From the NCBI GenBank assembly GCA_964019055.1, contig OZ025214.1, forward strand, positions 5,407,858-5,471,857: a stretch of DNA of 64,000 bases. Direction: 5' to 3'. The translations under genes were made by a program, and so were the position numbers. Positions 34,701-46,956 of this stretch are shown piece by piece. The notes beneath the pieces are model-generated. The model worked only from the letters and a program-made list of their open reading frames with translations, searched no databases and had not been told where the DNA came from. Numbering within the stretch: the first letter of the stretch is position 1; each line of letters opens with the position of its first letter. The DNA is from Anthopleura xanthogrammica (Eukaryota > Cnidaria > Anthozoa > Actiniaria > Actiniidae).

Positions 34701-37700
34701 ACCCCAAATATTTGTGACCTTTATGCCAGTCTTAAATCTAAGAATTCTTGGATTTTTTTTTCCGCAGGAAATCATATTAGTATTAAACAGATTTAATCCA
34801 TATCTCTACGGATGTACATCAGAAATGTTCTTGATCTACAGTGATCAAGGTAACCGTATCAGGAATAAATTATTGTGTGCTGTGCTGTGACGTTTTATCG
34901 TTCTAATAAAATACATTTCTTCGATTTTAGAAAGATCTTTTACATATTCGATCTTGTTGGAGTCGAACTTTTACGTAAAACGCACAAGAAAAAAATGCTT
35001 TTATCTTTCTGTGAAACGAGCGTCAAATCTTCATCCATTAACAATGAAATGACATGCTCTTTTTTTACCGTCACATTTTTCCTGGCAAAATTGCGGGAAG
35101 TATTTTTCCATTTACTTGAAATTTTACAAATATTTTTGAAGTTAAAAGCTCTGTACATCAATTGCGGTTTATGTTCAAAACTCACCCGAAATCAAACTCA
35201 CTCAAATCAAAGATAACCGTAAAATAATGTACAGTTTTTACGGATCGAAGTTTATTTACTTCGAAGTTTTAAGCGACGCTGACAATAATATTAAAGTCGG
35301 TGAACACAAAAAGACATCGATAATTTGATTTTTGCGAAACATTAAGACACATAACATGGATTTCCGTTAACTTAGAAGCTTAATGAAGGCTCTTAATCCT
35401 CCTAACGTTGACGCGACGGGCTTTTTGACTGATATTTATATTTGGTGTCAGCGCCGCTAACGTTCACTCTCTGTACGAGGGAGTGACACTTGAAAGGTTT
35501 CCTAAAATATTTTGTGACGTTACGTTTAGTAAAAAAAGTTGAGTGCTAAAAATACTAACTCGTTCGTCGAATCATTTACTTCTTTGCCACAAATAGTATC
35601 ATTAGTGAGTTATAAGATTTCCCACGCTCACCGCATGTATACTTTCTCCGAACTACGTCTAACTTCAATTAATAGGTAAGATATTTTGGTATTTTAATTT
35701 TTTTTCTTCAGAAGACGTTCTTTCCGTCATGGTTTACGCTGAACTCCGATTCTACAATCATGTTAGATTAGTATTCAAGATTCTCTGATTTAGCCCCAGT
35801 TAAGTCTCCTATTTTGTTGGTTTTCTATAAGATGTACTGTTTGATTACTAGGGCTACCTGTTAGATTATTTAATGCAAAATGTATTTTGTTAATCTTTTG
35901 AATTTTAAAATCATAATCCAGTATATTCCGTAATGAATTAATAAGATCACGTCTATTGATAAGCCCAATCCAGAAGTGTTAACACTGTTTTCACAGACTT
36001 AGAAATTATCTTATATGTGAGGGTTATAGGAAAAAACATCTCGTAAGAAATACCAGCCACTTTTTCTCGATGGAATTTGTACCATTTCTTTCTTAGTTCA
36101 GATATTTTAAGGGGGCTGTACTCACGTCTTCAGCAGAGCAGTGCTGATAAGGATAATCGTTTTAAATCAAGAGGATTATCAAGGAAAGACGTTGTACAAG
36201 TACCCAGAACGATATCGAACAGGAACGTGACCAGAATATAATGTAAGCAATACAAATGTCATATAAGTAGTATAGGGTGATCAGGGTCATGAATAGCATA
36301 GAATGGGCGAAAAAAAAAATTAAGAAAAAGCAAGCAAGTAAGTAGGAAAATAAAAAAGAAATAGTAATGATGGGAAGTCTGATAAAAATGGGTGCGCTCG
36401 ACAACCGAAAATTTCAGAGTATCTATTAGACTTCAAAAGATCCCCGCCAACACCCTAAAGGTTGAAGTAATATATCTTGATGTATCTAGATGCAGACATG
36501 GTTCAAAGTGATAAATATGTAACTGATTTGTTTACATAACAAATAATGATTATTACAAAAAGGAAAAAAGGAAAAAATGTTTATCGGAAACTACGTGCGC
36601 CATTCTTTCTTAGTTAATATTATCAACTATCGATTTTAAAATAAAATAGATTGAAGTAAAAACTTGTAGAGCGTAATACACCCCTTGCAGCACGTCGGAA
36701 TGCAGTTCTATTTAGTGGACACAACAATAGGTTTCAACTTTCAGGAGATTAAAATTCTTTTGTTTTGTCCTCCAAATTGAGCTGCTAATTTGACGTCACG
36801 TGCAAGGGGGCCTAGCCTATATAGGATCTATATCAATAACACCCTCTGGGCTGAGCTCGACTAGCTCACAAAACGAATTGGAATTTAGCTTGTCGATTAT
36901 TCATTGATTTTTCGCTCATCTTATGTAGATTATTTACCGATTCTGATGGCATTCGAAGATTCGAAGATTATATTCGAATTATGAGAAAACCAGACGTGCT
37001 TCTTAAGATTTGCTTGTGAATCCTAAAACTCAATCCTAGAATAAACTGTATCGATAATAAACTATAATGCTTAGTTGACGTGAATTGTCGATCAAGAGAG
37101 AGGCGGTGTCGGCATAGAGGATAATGTAGCTAGTTATTTGTGGACATGTGGGCATTAAGTGTATGTATGATGATCTAAAAATAGTAATAAGAAAAGCCTT
37201 TGCTTCACAACACACAATAGTCTGCAGCTGAGGGTTTTTAACAAAAAAATTTGCATTAAAAGAGCTTAATTCTAAAATTGTTTAAATGTAAAGAAGAGAG
37301 AAAGGAAGAGAGAGAGAAAGGGAAAAAAGGAAAGAAAGAAAGAAAGAAAGAAGGGGGGGGGGGGGATTTTGTAGAGAAGAAATTTTGCATTTGCCAGCCA
37401 AGTTTGAAGCTGAAATTGATCTAACAACGACCCTAATTAAAAGTACACATTCAGAAAAAAAAACACTATTTTGAAATACAATAAATTGAAACACGTTCTG
37501 CAAGACCTTTTCTGTTGAATCTAAGATAAGACATTAGCGATTTTCCCCACAGAAAAATACCACAAGAGCGTGACTCTCTAATCTCAACGATCTCTTCTTT
37601 AGTACCTTCTAATGCCTTAATAGATTAATAGACTAACAGAATTGACACGATGACATCAGGAGGACTTAAACGACGTTTCCCAAGTACTAGCAATCGAGGC

Positions 37701-37950
37701 TTGAAGACAGTGTTTCATGCCTTGTCGCATACATAGCCAAGGCAATGGATTATATATAATCCTTTGACAGTTTGGTTAAATATTTTGTAAAAATATGTTA
37801 AGGGGTTTTCTTTCTTGTCTATGTGTAGGAGGGAATGATGGATTATCGGATTATGTGAAATTTGTGGCTAAAAATGTTTAAAAATTAGATATCTTATCTG
37901 TTTTTATTTTATTCATTTATTTACTTACTTTTTGACTCTAATTTAAATAA
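34701..37950. other. Gene-free stretch
   Basis: No gene supported. Contains a short SINE relic (36830-36893, CCCTCTGGGCTGA and GAATTGGAATTTAGC) and a GAAA/poly-G tract near 37315-37365. Confidence 0.45.
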
Positions 37951-38067
37951 TTTTCGATACAAAATTCGAAGAATTCCCGAAGAAATTTGCCAACAACTTG
38001 GAAGGATTTACGAAAGAACGTAAAGAAATTATTAGAGAAGAAGACTGCAAAAACTAAAGTCGACAAA

Positions 38068-38217
38068 ATGGCCTGTAAAACTACATTTGTGCAGAATTGT
38101 TTTGTAATTTTTTTTCTGGGTTTAACTCTCCTGTTAACAATGCAAGCGTATGTGAACTATTATGACAAATTTTACCGTTCATATTATGACTCCTTCGTAT
38201 CAAAACCGTCGGAATAA
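38068..38217 (+). CDS. Candidate small single-pass membrane protein (or terminal exon)
   Basis: The ATG has a good context (AAAATGG) and encodes 49 residues with one hydrophobic segment (NCFVIFFLGLTLLLTMQAYV), then a Tyr-rich end (YYDKFYRSYYD). The frame is open upstream to 37951 with a Lys-rich stretch, so it may be the last exon of a longer gene. A poly(A) signal AATAAA lies 38 bases after the stop (38255-38260). No family recognised; could be spurious. Confidence 0.3.
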   Translation: MACKTTFVQNCFVIFFLGLTLLLTMQAYVNYYDKFYRSYYDSFVSKPSE

Positions 38218-38359
38218 GAAAGAAAAGATCGTAATTTGTTCTTCTATATTCATGAATAAATAAATAGCATAAGAATTGGCTTTCAAAAATTATGTTTGCG
38301 TCGCGACTTTTCGTAGCCCAAGGTGGATAAGAGATAGATAAAGGGGGAACTCGTTTGAT

Positions 38360-38486
38360 CGGAAAACTTACGGCACTCTACTCTGAAATGGCTTCCGAAA
38401 TGAATGGAATGTGTCTTTCCTATTCTGATTGGTTGATAACCACTGGAAGCCATTTGAGAGTAACGGAGCATTTTCGTTTTCAAATC
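38360..38486. mobile_element. Hairpin element with AAATGGCTTCC arms
   Basis: Left arm ACTCTGAAATGGCTTCCG and right arm TGGAAGCCATTTGAGAGTAA are inverted copies. A related mini-hairpin occurs at 45560-45632 (AAATGGCTTCCG...GGAACCCATTTAAGAG). The GGAAGCCATTT string is shared with the array at 62811-63170, suggesting one family. Confidence 0.5.
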
Positions 38487-38854
38487 TTGCTCTATCATTA
38501 CTGCATAGGCTTAAAGAATATCCAAAATATCGCATTTTGCTTCTCCTTACGGATACATGATACGGATACGGTGCGTTTATGATAGGAAATGTCGCTGACA
38601 AAGTATGTTTTGACGTGCAATAATCCCGCAAAGATACAAATCAACTTTCTTTAATCATCTCGTGTAAATGGTCACGTTTTGTTATCGCATTCGGTGGATA
38701 TTATTCAGAAATGCGTGCATATCCTGCGACAGCATGAAAACAAATAATATCCATTCAAGCAGGGGGGAGAGAGAATTAGAGGATAAATTTCTTTTTCTAA
38801 GATTATTCACTTGCATCTTGATGTACCTTAATCGATGGCGATGGTCACCTTCAT

Positions 38855-38990
38855 AAGCCGTTCGGTCGGAAAAGTTTGATATACTTGATCAATACTGATC
38901 TTAAACAAATGAAAAATCAAAGAAAGAAAATATATTTTACGATGGTCACCTCCATAATCCGTTCGGTCGGAAAAGTTTATACTTTGTAAG
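38855..38990. repeat. Short direct duplication
   Basis: CGATGGTCACC(T)TCATAA plus CCGTTCGGTCGGAAAAGTTT occurs twice, about 84 bases apart. Confidence 0.75.
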
Positions 38991-40389
38991 CACTGATTTT
39001 AATTTAGAGCCTGACTGACACCATGAGGCGATCAAAAGGTGGATCTGTTGTAATAACCGTAATACTGATAACCATGTTAGGACCCCTGTTAGTCTACCTC
39101 AGGGAAATGCTGGTGAAACAGATTTGATATATTGTCGTTTTTTATTCCTAGCCAATAGCAAATGCTACACACAAAAAAAAGATATTTTAGGCACGGTCGC
39201 TGGGAGGCATCACTGAACAACACATGCATGGAACGTGTTGAAACGACCTCATTTTATTTCTGTTTTCTCTCGTAAAGATGTTTGTGTAGAATGTCATTAC
39301 ATCCCTTTAAAATGCGCCAGACGTACAAACAATGAACACATTCGGTAAGAAAACAATGAGTGCGGCTGAATGCATGTCTACATTGGAAAACATTATCTTA
39401 AGAAAAAATTAAAATTTGCGTCATTTGCGACATCAACTCATTAGAAGACGACCTGATGATTATACTCCTAAGAGCTACTAGACAGACGTATTATACCTTT
39501 AAAAAAAAGAGTACTTTCTTGAAGAACTATTTTGATCCAGACAACGTCATCGACGAGCCCTAAGATATGTTTTCATCACAAAACATTTATTTGTAAAGGC
39601 AATCAAATCCGATAAAAATCGAATAGAGAGAACCAATAAAATTGTATGTCGCTAACTCGACTTAGTTCCTTGTTCCCAGCATTGTTCTAAGTAATTTAAA
39701 AAATAATTGCTGTAATCTTGAAAGAGAGGTAAAAATACAGAGTTGTGTGGTTGATTGGATTTCGGTGCATTTAGGGGTGCAATCTTTGGTGCAAATCTAG
39801 AAAACAGACAATCATTTCTTTTCGAACGTATTAGACGAAAACAAAGCATGAAAAAATCAAATCTCTGGGATTCTAGAACCCAAGGCAAGTGATATAATGA
39901 GCCAATAAGTAAAGGTAATCTGTTTTTGATTTCTTTTGGGAAGATTTTGCTGATATTTAAGCAGATTTAAAAACAGTTTTGCGTTCAGTCTTGATTAACT
40001 CGAACAATTCCACAGAGAAAAAGCGCGCGTCTCTGAAAACGTCTTCTCTTAGAATCTCTATCTGTACATTCTAGACGGATTCAAGAAAAGGAAATTTACA
40101 GTACGTGCCAAAGGGATAAGAAAGTTCAAATAATACAAAGATATAAGGTTAGTGTCGCTGAATGAATTTGGTATTTCTCTCGAAATATTTAGACTTGTTT
40201 AAGGTCTTCTTTTTTACCTGCTCAAATTCAACTGAAGCACAAAAACCAATAATACTTTAAATATTCTTGCTATTTCTTCACGAAATGAGTGATTATTTAT
40301 ATGTTGGTGAAAATCTTAATTTTGTTAGTAGAATGCAGGAAGAAAAGATAAGAAAAATGCAAAGGTCTTATCCTACTTTTTCTCCACCC

Positions 40390-40394
<5 letters not shown>

Positions 40395-40479
<85 letters not shown>
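40395..40479. repeat. (CT)n microsatellite
   Basis: About 85 bases of perfect CT repeat. Confidence 0.98.
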
Positions 40480-40482
<3 letters not shown>

Positions 40483-41485
40483 TTTTGTGTGAGAAATTCT
40501 GTGAGTTTGTCTAGAATTTAGAATCAAAACACAAGCATATTACATGCCAAATTCCTATTCTATAAACTTCGAACACAACATATCTTTCCTCGTGGGAGTC
40601 TCTAAGGAAGGAACACATTATTTTGACTCACACGCCTACACTGAAATTCGATGGTCTTCCTATCATGTACAGTATGTATTCTATCATATGTCAGAATCCA
40701 AAACAGTGCTATCTAAATAAAAATAGCTCAGAGTCAATAAAAATCGGTCAGAGATTCTTTTAGAGCTGTCTCTTAATGTCAAGGTTCTATGCGATCAAGG
40801 TATTAAGATGCGTGATGTTGTAAATAAACCTTGTTCTATGTAAACTAAACAAGTCAATGCGCAAACATACCGAGTAATTGCGAGCCGCAACCAACCTTTT
40901 GTTTTTGTACAAAACAAAAAATACCTGACTTGGTGCTAATGACTCCTTTGGAATGGATCAGTGGATAGCTCACTAGACTGTATCATTTCTGTCTCTTTTT
41001 TCACTAACTTTAAGTATGTCAGAAACGATTTTCATTTAATTGTCAAAATCCTTTCGCTAAGCGTTCCCGAAAATTACACGCTCCTTCGATTCTATCAGTG
41101 AAAAGCGTGAAACACTTAATCCTCCTATTCCTAGTATAATTACTTTTTCAAGTATTTTTTTATTTTTTGCCTCTCATGAAATTTTCTGTGGCCTTCACTA
41201 AAATGCCACAATGGTGCGAAGTATTATAACGATAATATGTCTAAGCGTGGGCTCCTAAGCTTGATATCAAATTTAATCCCAAGTAAGCTAGGCCTCGATG
41301 TGTACACGATTTAACAAGTGCAAACGTGCTAAACAAACGGAGAGTTATTTTGGATTCTAATTGCCTGAGGGCAATAAATATTGTGCTTACATATATGTAA
41401 CGTCGGTGTTTTTGGTTTCTCACTTCAGTGCGAAGGAACTCATTATCAAGCAAGAACCTCTCTACGACTGTCTCTCGAGTGAAGA
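40480..41485. other. 5' flank of the GPCR gene
   Basis: No other gene recognised. It presumably contains the GPCR promoter, but no motif can be assigned. Confidence 0.35.
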
Positions 41486-42493
41486 ATGAATATCACGAAT
41501 ACTACCGATGTTCTCCAAGGGATACAGCCCTTTACACCTAGCGGTGCAAACATTGCTGCTGCTTTCTTTGTCAGCTTATTGATTATCATGACCCTGGTTG
41601 GCAATGGTCTAGTTTTTGCCAGTTTCTACATGTTCGCAGACTTGAGAACGATTTGCAACTACTTTATCGTGAGTCTCAGCTTAGCGGACATTCTCGTGGC
41701 TCTCTTAGCCATGCCGTTTTGGTTACAGCTTCAACTGTCATCAAACAAATGGGTTTTGTCAAAAGGATTGAAAATGTTCTGGGATTGTATTGATATTCTT
41801 GGAGGGACTGCTTCGATCACCAATCTGACAGCAGTCAGCTTTGACCGCATGCTAGCCATCACCGCTCCTTTTAAATACCCTAAACTTGTTACATCCAAAA
41901 GGGCTTTGGTCGTTATCGCTTGTGTTTGGATCTACGCTATTTCGGTGTCGTGCGCGCGCACAGCACAATGGCCTGGTCGAAGTTTCCTCATCTTCGTGTC
42001 CATCGCCTGCTTCTTTCTTCCTCTCTCCATCGTCATTCTCATGTATATGATCATTTTTTTCGTGGTTCGTACTCAAGTTAAGAGGATTGGAAAGAACCAC
42101 GCGAATGAGATGAAAGCAGCCAAGACTATAGCCGTGGTCATTGGCGGGTTTCTGGTTTGCTGGTTGCCTTTCTTCACAGTAATTCTTGGACATGCCTTCA
42201 GTACGACATTCCGTCCACCGTTCGCTCTATTTAACGTTATCAAATGGCTCGAGTACTTCAATTCTTGCCTCAATCCCATCATCTATACCTGCATGAATCG
42301 TACATATCGGAGAGCATTCAAGAGGCTTTTCAGACGATGCTACTTTAAGCTCTACCCTGCAGGGGACGGGAATTCAGTGGTCAGTCAGTACCTCAGTCAG
42401 GGCCCCAGGGGATCACTATTGACCACTACAGTCTACGATCACCATGACAGCGGACAGCTACACGACCATCATGAGAAACAGGATAAACTATAA
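41486..42493 (+). CDS. Class A GPCR, biogenic-amine-like, lacking the canonical TM3-ECL2 disulfide
   Basis: A 335-residue intronless seven-helix receptor of the plasma membrane. Two N-glycosylation sequons sit at the N-terminus (N2, N5). TM1 contains GNGLV and TM2 SLADILVALLAMPFW. TM3 reads DILGGTASITNL with D103 at position 3.32, the amine-binding aspartate, in a context typical of aminergic receptors (DVLxxTASI). DRY is D120-R121-M122. TM6 has CWLPFF, and TM7 NSCLNPIIY followed by a basic helix 8 (RRAFKRLFRR). Odd features: the conserved TM3 cysteine 3.25 is lysine (K96), and ECL2 is only about nine residues (RTAQWPGRS). A short ECL2 without the TM3 Cys also occurs in melanocortin receptors, so the ligand class is open. 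The His/Asp-rich tail (DHHDSGQLHDHHEKQ) is tandemly duplicated in the 3' flank. Presumably G-protein coupled; ligand unknown. Confidence 0.9.
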   Translation: MNITNTTDVLQGIQPFTPSGANIAAAFFVSLLIIMTLVGNGLVFASFYMFADLRTICNYFIVSLSLADILVALLAMPFWLQLQLSSNKWVLSKGLKMFWDCIDILGGTASITNLTAVSFDRMLAITAPFKYPKLVTSKRALVVIACVWIYAISVSCARTAQWPGRSFLIFVSIACFFLPLSIVILMYMIIFFVVRTQVKRIGKNHANEMKAAKTIAVVIGGFLVCWLPFFTVILGHAFSTTFRPPFALFNVIKWLEYFNSCLNPIIYTCMNRTYRRAFKRLFRRCYFKLYPAGDGNSVVSQYLSQGPRGSLLTTTVYDHHDSGQLHDHHEKQDKL

Positions 42494-42818
42494 GGATCAA
42501 ACTCTACCCCACAGGGGAACAGCACGACACCCGGTAGTGAGCCAGTATGACCCCGGGGTTCACTATTAACCATTACAGTCTACGATCACCATGACAGCAG
42601 ACAGCTACACGACTACCATGAGAAACAAGATAAACTATGAGGAACAGCACAACACCCGGTAGTGAGTCAGTATGATACAGGGGGTCACAACTACAGTCTA
42701 CGATCACCATGACAGCGGCCATCTGCACGACCAACGGGGAATGACGTGACACCCGGTAGTGAGTCAGTACCTCAGATGAGATCCTAGGTGGTCACTACCG
42801 ACGGACCTCAACAATCTA
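42351..42818. repeat. Tandem repeats of the GPCR tail-coding segment
   Basis: The last ~140 coding bases of the GPCR (copy 1, 42351-42500) are followed by three decaying copies (about 42502-42641, 42642-42731 and 42732-42818). Shared strings include ACAGTCTACGATCACCATGA and ACACCCGGTAGTGAG. The first copy contains the stop, so later copies lie in the 3' UTR or flank. Confidence 0.85.
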
Positions 42819-45800
42819 CCATATCATAGACAAAAACGAAATATATATTATAATGATCGATGTGCGAAAAAAATCGAGCAACTAGTGAAGAAAAGACAAA
42901 ATCCAAAGAGTAAAAAGTGTTATTCTCTCGCGTGACCTCAGGAGCCAAGAACTAATTTATTGCTTGAACGATTTTTAATTGCGATGATTGAAAATGGCTT
43001 AAGATTCTTGCCTTTCGATAGCAAAACAAAACGATTTCGGAATCGAAAAGTCGCAGAGATCACGATGATCAAAGATGATGTTTGATGATTAAAGAGATAA
43101 GGGCGGTGTTCTTATGCATACGGTTCATGAAGAACTACATGACAGAACTCAACTCAAGGAACAGAATAACTATGGACAAATTGGCGAAGTTATGAGTGAT
43201 AAGATACTCGAACCCAACACTAATAAGACAAACAAAATGCCATTAGCACATTGCTAAAGCACTTTCTTCTGCGCGTCGGTGGCGTGTAAAACCACAAAGT
43301 GCGGTTCTATCTGATAAATTATAGTTGTCTGACGTACAAAGCACGATGAAGCATGAAGTAGCAGACGCCTCAGTTCTCACACACCACTTAATAAATCATT
43401 TAACAGAATCCAAATAAAATACGATAGATATGACTCTGCATGGAAATCTTCACCTCAAGGCATTCATACGAATTGATATCTTGGATAACTATTAATGCTG
43501 GTCATATTTATATTCAGATGGAATTAAACTAGAAGGCACGAAAAACCGCAAGATTGTATTTGAAGAGTGCAGTAAGACAAATACTCCTTCGGATTACATT
43601 AGCACCATTAACTAATAAAACAATGGCTTTGAACTCGATGCTAGTATGAATGGAGTGGGGTTGTGGTTATACCCTTGAGTATCGTAATGGCCTTAAATAA
43701 GGTATATATAGTCAAATGCGCCAAATCGTGGAGAGAGGAACGTCGTATTTTGAACCAGAAGACTTCAAATCCAAGCTCACTGGGAAGTATTTATTTGCTT
43801 TTTATGGTGATAAAGAGGAAATGTTCAAGTTACTTCAATTTGTACTTGCCAGAAGGGTGTTGTATTTATGTCGGAGAACTTCAAACCCATATCCTATAGT
43901 ATTTCTAGAAGTCTAGAAAGCTAATTTTTATCCAACAATCCACCGCCTAACGACACGTACCTCATGAACTGAGACAACAGCCAACTACTGCGCAACCTTC
44001 AAAGCCAACAACTTAAAATTACTCGCAGATTCACTATATTTCTCACTTTCAGAACATTTGATACTATATTTAAAGGAAACTATCAGAACATTTGAATGTA
44101 AACTGAAAGATAGAAGCTTCAATGAGGACTAAAGAAGCAAACGAAAGAACAAGCTAATGTCTACAAAACGAAGTCTCAATACTAACAGAGCAGTTTTCGT
44201 ATGACTATAAAAACTGACTTACGGCACGGACCGTGTCAGTGTCGTGCGTGTATGAAAACATTCGGCATCCGGTGCCGCGTCCGCATCGCACGCCATAACC
44301 GTGCCGTGTACGTGTCTTTTCTCACTCATACGAAATCTGCTCTATGACTGAAGTGTAATTATATAACGGTGCTTTGGACAGTGCCTTCTTAGAAATCATG
44401 ATATATCGATGTATATAGAAGAGTATAAGGAAGGACTCGATAAACTAGAACACTGAGTAGTGTAACAGGCACTACGGAGGTGCTGAGTTGGTTTGGGATG
44501 GGCAGGACAGGGGGGACTTTAGCCCCCCTCAATATTTATATATTTAGTAAAAAGGGGTCAGTTACAAAGTGAGTTGGGTGGGGTGGGGTGGGGGTCAGCA
44601 TCCCCTCCCCTCCCCCCTTCGTTTACAAAACCTTTTTTTGTTTTTTAACCTTGATATTAATAAAGACAATAAAGAAACTAATACAAAGAAAGTCGCGAAA
44701 AATCAGTTTGAGACTAAAAGTAAACACAGCTTAATCCTTAAGTTCTTGTTTTGTTATTTTAAAGATTAACACCAAAAGTCTGTCGATCCTAAAGCAGTTT
44801 AAATATCGTCTGGTGACGCATTTGAAAGAATATCTTATGAAGTCAGCAGCCTAGTTGACAACTTATACCGTGCCGGTTGGCTTTTTTTTGCTGGTCCTGT
44901 AGACATTGAAATCAAACAGTGTAAGCCCTTGAAATAAGGCCACTTCATCCCTAAAATATCACACAAATATCATCCTCCTAAAAGACCTTTGACTCTGGGA
45001 GAATGGGAGGAAAATATCCCATTTCATTCCATCTTGTACGTTTTTTCAAAAGCTTAAAACTGGACGGTTCTCAAAGTAAAAAGGTTAGTCAAATAAATAA
45101 ATGCTCAACTATATGGGAATAAACTCCTTTTTTTCTTTCAATATTCCTATATCAACAAGATATGTTCCTAAGGATTAACAGAAATGAACAATGACAAGGT
45201 GACTAGTGACGAAAATGGAAATGTTAAACCCAGCTGACAAGGTCCCATATTAGAGCGATCACTAGTAAAGTATTTATCTTCGTACTCACTCATACTTGGT
45301 GGTATTATATATCCAGTTTTTGATTAAACTCTTTGATTCTAACTATGATATTAAAATGTATTTCTATTTATCAAACTATATTGTTATTATATTGATACAA
45401 GAGAGCATATTTATGCTCTCCTGATTGTTATTATCTGCTCTATCGCCCGCGTGAAGCGGATCTTTATTTAAATTTCAAGCTGATATTTATTTATATCTGA
45501 ATATCTATAAAAATAAAGCAATTTTGTTTTTTTGAATGTAAGGAATGTAGAGCAGCGTTCCATTCAAATGGCTTCCGATGTGAACTAATCATATTTGGAA
45601 CCCATTTAAGAGTCGTGACACAATACCTCTGTCGTAAACTGAATCTGCCTCTGTGGATTCTATCATTAGGGTTGATAAGCCTTATTTCAAATATGAAGTC
45701 CAAACTCTTCGTTTCCTTATTGACAATAACAGCGATTGAGAGTCAGACAGTGTGTCTCTGGAAGTCCAATCAAATTGATCAATCTACCGTGCACTGGTAA

Positions 45801-45977
45801 TATTGAAGCCAAGTTTATGAACAATTATTAGGAAATAAAGTTTATGGAAAATAATGATATAGATTGGGAAAATCAAACCTTATCTAGGATGTTATGAAGC
45901 GTGGGAAATTGAATAAATTGAAATAATGTGAAATACATGAAGGATGAGAGGAAAACACATGTGCAGTTTAGGAAGCA
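42819..45977. other. Gene-free stretch
   Basis: No supported gene. Includes a relic of the ACGGCAC/GTGCCGT repeat (44215-44325), a G/C-tract element (44500-44620, AGGGGGGACTTTAGCCCCCC) and a mini-hairpin (45560-45632). Confidence 0.45.
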
Positions 45978-46143
45978 ATTTTAAAACCTTTCAATTTTAT
46001 CGATATCCTGAAACAACCTCTGGGCTGATCAAATTAAGAGCACAGCTAACTCACAGATTGCATGGATTGGAATTTATCTTGTTAGGTTTTGAGGAGGGAG
46101 GAAAACCGGAGAAAAAACTTCGAATCAAGGAAAAGACCTAACA
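45978..46143 (-). mobile_element. SINE fragment (one minisatellite unit)
   Basis: The tail CTTTCAATTTTATCGATATC, one unit (AACAACCTCTGGGCTGATC...AGCTAACTCACAGATTG) and the body (GATTGGAATTTATCTTGTTA, GAGGAGGGAGGAAAACCGGA) are present. The head is missing. Confidence 0.75.
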
Positions 46144-46956
46144 ATTCTTCTTACATATAAATACCATATCAAAAAGAATTTAGACTGTCTGGTTGACACT
46201 TGTGATCAAAGGAATCGCTTGAGTTACTGATGCGCACGAGTCAGTGGAACTAAGAAAAATACTAAGAAAATTACACTTGTTTCAAACCCAGCGTATTTGA
46301 GAAGCAAAATTTCAAGCTTTAACGACGCTTACCCAACCAAGGAATTGGGTCAGATAGTAGATAGATTTTTAGCCCAGGAGGTTCACCCCAGGAGTTTGGA
46401 GATCCCTCGGCCCATAGGAGGTGGCCGGGGGGTACAGTGTAAGCTCAAGAATCGTCATGACGTCAACAAATCTCGTGACTTCACTGGGTAGATGACTAGG
46501 TATCGTGCAACAAATAATCCTAATAATATTTCGCTCAGCAAGGATTCCCCAAGAAGACAAAACAGCTTAAAAGTGATTACTGTTTAAACTATTTTTTTAA
46601 GAATTTTTAATTAAAAAATTTAATATACATCAGTTTCAAACCCTATTCATTACTGTAGTTTAAAATATTTACAGTTTTATACTACCGCTAGGAATAAAAA
46701 TTGTATATATATTTTTTTATGTGATTTATGAATATATTTTAGATATTATATATGTTTTAGTATGATTATAAAAATCTTTAAAAAGAATGAATTAAAAATT
46801 TTTATATTAGCTGCAAATTATTTATACTACAAATTGGTTATTATTACCATTATAGTTATCATCATGCAACCGATTATTAATATTTATTTTAATATTTAAT
46901 CATTATCATTATTACTTAGTATTACTTCTACCTTGGGTTCTGTCTCCAGCCATTTT
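46144..46956 (-). other. 3' UTR/flank of the TMTC gene
   Basis: 46560-46920 is extremely AT-rich and lies directly 3' of the TMTC stop codon on the minus strand, consistent with a 3' UTR and polyadenylation region. The cleavage site cannot be fixed. Confidence 0.5.

Noticed and set aside
43663..43916. Two overlapping plus-strand frames with protein-like composition (for example FEPEDFKSKLTGKYLFAFYG)
   Set aside because: No recognised domain, two competing frames, no convincing splice sites or poly(A) signal; treated as chance.
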